Assembly: GCA_964633355.1 (NCBI GenBank)
Contig: CAZWGO010000001.1
Span: forward strand, 62,001-126,000
DNA: 64,000 bases
Direction: 5' to 3'
DNA from: Micavibrio_B sp964633355
GTDB lineage: Bacteria; Pseudomonadota; Alphaproteobacteria; Micavibrionales; Micavibrionaceae
Shown here: positions 60,207 through 64,000 of the stretch, one piece after another
How the letters are laid out: each line of letters starts with the position of its first letter
Position numbering within the stretch: the first letter of the stretch is position 1
Position numbers and translations under genes: made by a program
Notes under the pieces: generated by a model
Database searches by the model: none
Told to the model about the DNA's origin: nothing
The model's input: only the letters and a program-made list of their open reading frames with translations

Positions 60207-60707
60207 ATGAATAAGCCAAGAGGCAGTTTTGAAAAAGCGGCAGGATATCTCTCCATGGAGGAATACCTGACAGCCATCGATCTCGCCGTTGACACAAACC
60301 GTGCCAATGATGCGTTTGCCATGGCCGGTATGCCTCTCGATCTTAAAGAAACCTTGCCTGCGGAAATCCGCGACGCGCTTGTCGAGCGATTGATTCAGAT
60401 CGGGTCGAAGGGTAAGTTCGATTTTTCTCCGCCGGTCAATTCGCTTTTGGCGATGGTACCGCTTCAATATCCCGATACCACTGCTTTTGAACAGGCAGCA
60501 GAGCTTATCAATACATGTGCGATCCATGACATGGATCAGGCCGTTCGTCTAACGATTGATTTCAAGATGCAAAATTCGGTGGACGTCGATCAGTCTATTC
60601 TGGATGCGGCGAGCCATATCGCCCAAAAAAGAAATTTTCATGACATGTTCATGACATATGATCGCCTTGAAGAAGCGCCGGCCTCTGCGATCCACCTGAA
60701 AATATAA
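60207..60707 (+). CDS. Unknown helical protein, first of a tandem pair
   Basis: A 166-residue, all-helical protein without a signal peptide or membrane segment. It is clearly related to the next gene product: both share the pattern N-x2-D-x-F...L-x-LKE-x-L...LI-x(2)-GSKGK-like, then an AA-x-L(I/L)N segment. No known domain is recognised. It follows the lysis genes and may be cargo of the virus-derived region or host DNA beyond it. Confidence 0.6.
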   Translation: MNKPRGSFEKAAGYLSMEEYLTAIDLAVDTNRANDAFAMAGMPLDLKETLPAEIRDALVERLIQIGSKGKFDFSPPVNSLLAMVPLQYPDTTAFEQAAELINTCAIHDMDQAVRLTIDFKMQNSVDVDQSILDAASHIAQKRNFHDMFMTYDRLEEAPASAIHLKI

Positions 60708-60734
60708 TTTCCATCGTTACTGAGTATTAATCCG

Positions 60735-61331
60735 ATGTCTTTGTTAAGTGCGTTTCTGAAAGCCAAAAAGCGCGACCGGCATATCGGTGATTTTAACAGC
60801 GTCATCGAACATTTTTCCCATTATCCGGATACATGGGGCGACTCCCTGTTTCTTAACGATACGGTCAAGGAAATGCTGATGGATTTTCAGGGCGACCGAA
60901 AAGTACAGCAGGCTTTTCTTAAAGGTATGGACAGCATGATCGCTGCAGGTAATACGCAAGATACGTTCAAAACAGCAAACAAAGCCCTCGAGTTAAAAGA
61001 AAATCTATGCAAATCCTTTCGCTTGGAAATCCTATCTAAATTGATAAAGCTGAGCGGTACGGGAAAGCATGATTATATTATGCCATGCCATCTTTTGCTT
61101 GAAGCGGCGGATAGAGACAAAACCGATAAAGAAGCTCTTAAATTGGCGGCAAGGCTTTTGAACGAATCCGCAAAACTGAATATGGCCGCAACGCTTAGCT
61201 ATGCTCGGTATATCAATGTTCAGGATCTGCCCGACCTAAATCCACTGATTTTGCGTTGTCTAGAAAGCCCGCGCCGATCTGCCATGGTCTTGCGAAATGA
61301 TATGTTTATTTTTGCTTTGAATCAGGACTGA
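60735..61331 (+). CDS. Unknown helical protein, second of a tandem pair
   Basis: A 198-residue paralogue of the previous gene product. Matching blocks include GNTQDTFKTANKALELKENL against NRANDAFAMAGMPLDLKETL, and AARLLNESAKLNMAATLS against AAELINTCAIHDMDQAVRL. It adds about 40 residues at the N terminus. Function is unknown. The spacing of 27 bases suggests co-transcription. Confidence 0.6.
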   Translation: MSLLSAFLKAKKRDRHIGDFNSVIEHFSHYPDTWGDSLFLNDTVKEMLMDFQGDRKVQQAFLKGMDSMIAAGNTQDTFKTANKALELKENLCKSFRLEILSKLIKLSGTGKHDYIMPCHLLLEAADRDKTDKEALKLAARLLNESAKLNMAATLSYARYINVQDLPDLNPLILRCLESPRRSAMVLRNDMFIFALNQD

Positions 61332-61417
61332 TTTTTCTTCTAAAATTTCCCTGTTTTGAAATAATATTTTAAAACTACATCGAATATCAGCTATGCATAT
61401 CAAGAAGCAGGATATTA

Positions 61418-61447
61418 TTGCATTTATATTACGACTTATGGTTATAT
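61418..61447 (+). promoter_or_regulatory. Possible promoter for the 75-residue gene
   Basis: TTGCAT (61418-61423), an 18-base spacer and TTATAT (61442-61447), 29 bases before the ATG. Confidence 0.35.
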
Positions 61448-61475
61448 AAGAAAAACAGAATTAAAGAGGGTTTTT

Positions 61476-61703
61476 ATGAGTATTCTTCCTGGTTACGCCA
61501 TTCGCGTTGGTTCAAAAATGGCTTTTGATAAAGTTGCAGAATTGGTCGTCGCACCAAGCTCCGCGGAAAACGATGCGGATTTGAAGATCGTCGCTCAAAG
61601 TCTTGTTGAGGCTTATCCAAATTCATCTGAAACGGAAAAAGCCGTTGAAGAGATCAAGGTAAAACGCCCGGATATAGCAGGGCAGATTTTTTCCATCTCA
61701 TAA
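61476..61703 (+). CDS. Small unknown protein
   Basis: A 75-residue protein starting MSILPGYAIRVGSKMAF, with AGAGGG upstream of the ATG. It is mainly helical. No domain is recognised. It lies between the helical-protein pair and nhaA and may have its own promoter. Confidence 0.5.
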   Translation: MSILPGYAIRVGSKMAFDKVAELVVAPSSAENDADLKIVAQSLVEAYPNSSETEKAVEEIKVKRPDIAGQIFSIS

Positions 61704-61747
61704 GAGATCATGTTTCAGATATAGCCACAAATATTTCCATTAAAGTC

Positions 61748-61767
61748 ATCCCGTTGAAAAATGGGAT
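61748..61767. repeat. Degenerate family A repeat
   Basis: The arms ATCCC and GGGAT are separated by ten bases, and GTC precedes the left arm, the reverse of the GAC that follows other copies. Confidence 0.5.
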
Positions 61768-61796
61768 CCATACAATCTAACCGCCCTCATCCATGG

Positions 61797-61816
61797 ATTC
61801 CGGCTTTCGCCGGAAT
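61797..61816. repeat. Palindromic repeat (family A variant)
   Basis: ATTCCGGCTTTCGCCGGAAT followed by GAC. Both arms differ from the main form, but pairing and the CTTTCG loop are kept. Confidence 0.85.
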
Positions 61817-61875
61817 GACGGCGTTGTTTATCGTTGTGGCGTTGTGGTTTTAAAAACTTATGCCTATAATCGCGC

Positions 61876-62991
61876 ATGATCCATTTCCTGCACATGTCGC
61901 GATTAAGAGAATTTTTCAAGCTGGAAGCCGCTGGCGGACTGGTTTTATTCGCCGCAACGATCGCCGCTCTCATTACCGCCAATTCCTCCCTTTATGATTT
62001 CTATAATTATATTTTAATCGAAAAGCACGTTGCCCACTGGATCAATGACGGTTTGATGGCGATTTTCTTCTTTGTCGTCGGGCTCGAGATAAAGCGCGAA
62101 TTCAAGGAGGGGGCATTATCGAGCGTCAAATCCGCATCCGTACCGTTTATCGCCGCCATTTTCGGCATTATTTTCCCCGCCCTGTTTTTTTACCTGATCA
62201 ATATGGACGATGCCGACAACTTACGCGGCATTGCTATCCCGACCGCGACCGACATCGCATTTTCCCTCGGCGTCCTTGCTTTGGTCGGCAGCCGTGCGCC
62301 CTTCGCCTTGAAAGTTCTCCTCACCGCTATTGCGATCATCGACGATCTTGCCGCCATTCTGATCATCGCGATTTTCTATACAGGCGATATCGATTTTTAC
62401 ATGCTGGGCGGGGCGGGGGCGGCGCTGGCCATGATGATGCTGTTTAATAAATTCAATGCCAAGGGCTTATGGCCGTATCTGGCGCTGGGCTTTGTCATGT
62501 GGCTCGCGCTATTAAACTCCGGCGTCCATGCGACGATGGCAGGCGTGGCCACCGCATTTTGCATCCCGATTTTTCGCAAAGAAGGAAAAGACGAAAGTTG
62601 GATCGATCATCTAATCCATACGCTTCATCCCTATACGGCGTTTTTTATCCTGCCGGTTTTCGCCTTCGCCAATGCCGGGGTGAATTTCAGTGGCATGAAA
62701 ATGGAAGATATGACCGCGCCGCTGACGCTTGGGATCATTACGGGCCTTGTGGCCGGTAAAACCGTCGGCATCACCGCGGCTTTGTCTATTATTCGCCCGA
62801 CAGGGGTGAATTTCCTCCAGATTATCGGCCTCGGATTTTTATGCGGGATCGGCTTTACCATGTCGCTCTTTATCGGCGAGCTGGCTTTTACCACCAATGA
62901 TCTGCAAAACCAGATCCGCCTTGGCGTGATGATCGCGTCGTTAATGTCGGCTATTTGCGCCTTCGGGATATTGCGCTTCGCCAGCAAATAA
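61876..62991 (+). CDS. nhaA: Na+/H+ antiporter NhaA
   Basis: Exports sodium in exchange for protons across the inner membrane, giving salt and alkali tolerance. The 371 residues form about a dozen helices. The paired aspartates of the transport site are in AIAIIDDLAAILI, and GIAIPTATDIAFSLGVLAL is the family segment before it. It lies just after a family A repeat. It probably marks host sequence to the right of the virus-derived region. Confidence 0.96.
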   Translation: MIHFLHMSRLREFFKLEAAGGLVLFAATIAALITANSSLYDFYNYILIEKHVAHWINDGLMAIFFFVVGLEIKREFKEGALSSVKSASVPFIAAIFGIIFPALFFYLINMDDADNLRGIAIPTATDIAFSLGVLALVGSRAPFALKVLLTAIAIIDDLAAILIIAIFYTGDIDFYMLGGAGAALAMMMLFNKFNAKGLWPYLALGFVMWLALLNSGVHATMAGVATAFCIPIFRKEGKDESWIDHLIHTLHPYTAFFILPVFAFANAGVNFSGMKMEDMTAPLTLGIITGLVAGKTVGITAALSIIRPTGVNFLQIIGLGFLCGIGFTMSLFIGELAFTTNDLQNQIRLGVMIASLMSAICAFGILRFASK

Positions 62992-63048
62992 AAGTTTGCA
63001 AATTTTGCGCTGGATCAGGCATAGTCCGCCCGATCAAAGGGTCATTTA

Positions 63049-63648
63049 ATGCGTAATCTCATTTCTTCCATCTTCAATAGTCTCGACCGAGGCGAACGCA
63101 GCGAATATATCAGACAGTATAACACGGCTATTTTATACGGCAGCGCAGATGATATTTATCTCGACGCCCAAAAATTGATCAGCCGCTTCCCGCGCGATGA
63201 AATAGCAATTGAAGCCTATTTTGATGGCGTATGGGTGCTGGAGAATATGGGCGGCGCGGAAGATAACCGCTTCATCGCCATGGAAATCGCGGCCATGCCG
63301 CTGCAGCCCGATTTTAGAGGGATCAGCCCTGCTTATAAAGAAGCGGCGATCCGTGCCTTGACCGATATTTGCCCGCGTTTAGCGGCGGATAATAAATATA
63401 ATATCGTTGAGGCGCTCGCCTATCTCGATGTTGCGTCAACGCCCTATCACGAATTTCCCGATCTATGTCACGACGCCATGAATGTGTCCATCGACCTGAT
63501 CAATCAGCATGGAGCAGCGAGTCCGGAAGGCGCAGCCAATATTGCCTCGATATTCTTCCCGCAAGAAAAATATATGTTTCGTGAAGAAATAGCGCGGCGC
63601 ATGCAGACGCCGTCGATGGAAAATTTCTTTCCGGTTTTCGTTCTTTGA
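63049..63648 (+). CDS. Unknown helical protein
   Basis: A 199-residue helical protein without a signal peptide, starting MRNLISSIFNSLDRGERSE. Its layout and the segment DLCHDAMNVSIDLINQHG recall the tandem helical pair at 60207-61331, though similarity is weak. I know no function. The spacing after nhaA (57 bases) would allow co-transcription. Confidence 0.55.
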   Translation: MRNLISSIFNSLDRGERSEYIRQYNTAILYGSADDIYLDAQKLISRFPRDEIAIEAYFDGVWVLENMGGAEDNRFIAMEIAAMPLQPDFRGISPAYKEAAIRALTDICPRLAADNKYNIVEALAYLDVASTPYHEFPDLCHDAMNVSIDLINQHGAASPEGAANIASIFFPQEKYMFREEIARRMQTPSMENFFPVFVL

Positions 63649-63677
63649 TTATTTCGGTCTGGTTCTGGCGGTTTAGT

Positions 63678-64000
63678 TTATTGCTTTAAATAAGATGGAT
63701 GAACGGGGTCTGGCATAAGCTGCTTTGCCTTTGGATTGTTCATTTCATACAGCCAGACTTTTGACAGGAGAGACAATGCTTCATGCGCCGATTCCTTGTC
63801 TTCGAATGATATGCCGCGTTTACCCATTTGCTCTGTCAAATATGTTGCCAGTTCCGAACGATTGGTTAAACGGTCAAGAGGCGTCAGGGGAATTGGATCG
63901 AGATCGTCATAGCGTATATCTTTATAAAATCTCAAATAAGACAGGCGCAGCCATTTCTCGCTAAGGTTAAGGCAGATTTCCGCTTTGATGTCAGGCCCCG
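63678..64000 (-). CDS. Unknown protein (5' end outside window)
   Basis: A minus-strand frame open to the right edge, so the N terminus is missing. The visible end reads through EICLNLSEKWLRLSYLRFYK and DDLDPIPLTPLDRL to PVHPSYLKQ. A TTG at 63935 is a possible but unlikely start, because coding-like sequence continues upstream of it. No domain is recognised. Confidence 0.5.
   Translation of the reverse strand, partial: GPDIKAEICLNLSEKWLRLSYLRFYKDIRYDDLDPIPLTPLDRLTNRSELATYLTEQMGKRGISFEDKESAHEALSLLSKVWLYEMNNPKAKQLMPDPVHPSYLKQ

Noticed and set aside
39933..61875. Search for an integrase, tRNA-borne att site or direct repeats at the cassette ends.
   Set aside because: None found by reading both strands; no tRNA gene is visible in the flanks, so no attachment site is claimed.

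Overview
The window looks like an alphaproteobacterial chromosome. Supporting signs are the order ftsZ-lpxC-bamD-recN-ligA, a three-gene proton-translocating transhydrogenase, the alphaproteobacterial F1-ATPase zeta subunit, a CGFS glutaredoxin beside a BolA protein, a two-gene glycine decarboxylase, and an FtsZ with a long Pro/Gln/Ala-rich linker. I cannot fix the genus. A 10-N scaffold gap inside mrdA suggests a draft or metagenome assembly.

Layout. 1-4.4 kb: glycogen synthesis (glgC, cut by the window edge, and glgA), a zinc alcohol dehydrogenase and a small ferritin-like protein. 4.4-15.2 kb: a secreted unknown, then ftsZ, an unknown gene on the opposite strand, lpxC, bamD, recN, a repeat-flanked GIY-YIG gene and ligA. 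15.2-21.4 kb (minus strand): two alpha/beta hydrolases, the pntB-pntAB-pntAA operon and an EAL protein. 21.4-27.3 kb: rpmJ and the rod-shape operon mreB-mreC-mreD-mrdA-rodA. 27.3-32.8 kb: glutaredoxin/BolA, purL and purQ with a 51-codon gene between them, the ATPase zeta subunit, and the divergent purC-purS. 32.9-37.1 kb: the full glycine-cleavage operon without lpd. 37.2-39.9 kb: small unknowns, an AlkA-type glycosylase, nadK and pyrE.

39.9-60.2 kb is a virus-derived region. A minus-strand gene pair, a DUF3800 protein and an S24/LexA-type repressor precede a plus-strand cassette with T7-like (podovirus) organisation: portal, scaffold, capsid, two tail-tube proteins, a virion protein, tail fibre, probable small and large terminase, SleB endolysin, holin and nested spanins. 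No integrase, replication gene, phage RNA polymerase or large ejection-core protein is visible, and every structural frame is open. The cassette therefore makes, fills and releases particles but shows no genes for replicating or integrating itself. It could be a decayed prophage, a satellite, or a domesticated particle of gene-transfer-agent type. An independent module, a GH12-like glucanase domain fused to RTX repeats plus a c-di-GMP-binding PilZ protein, sits between scaffold and capsid.

The right flank holds a family of unknown helical proteins, nhaA and a truncated unknown gene. Short palindromic repeats, of which I distinguish several families, are dense in the virus-derived region and its right flank. 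One pair brackets the GIY-YIG gene and has replaced the end of recN. Others lie directly before start codons or inside the overlapping spanin genes. A 149-bp element with terminal inverted repeats occurs twice in opposite orientation.
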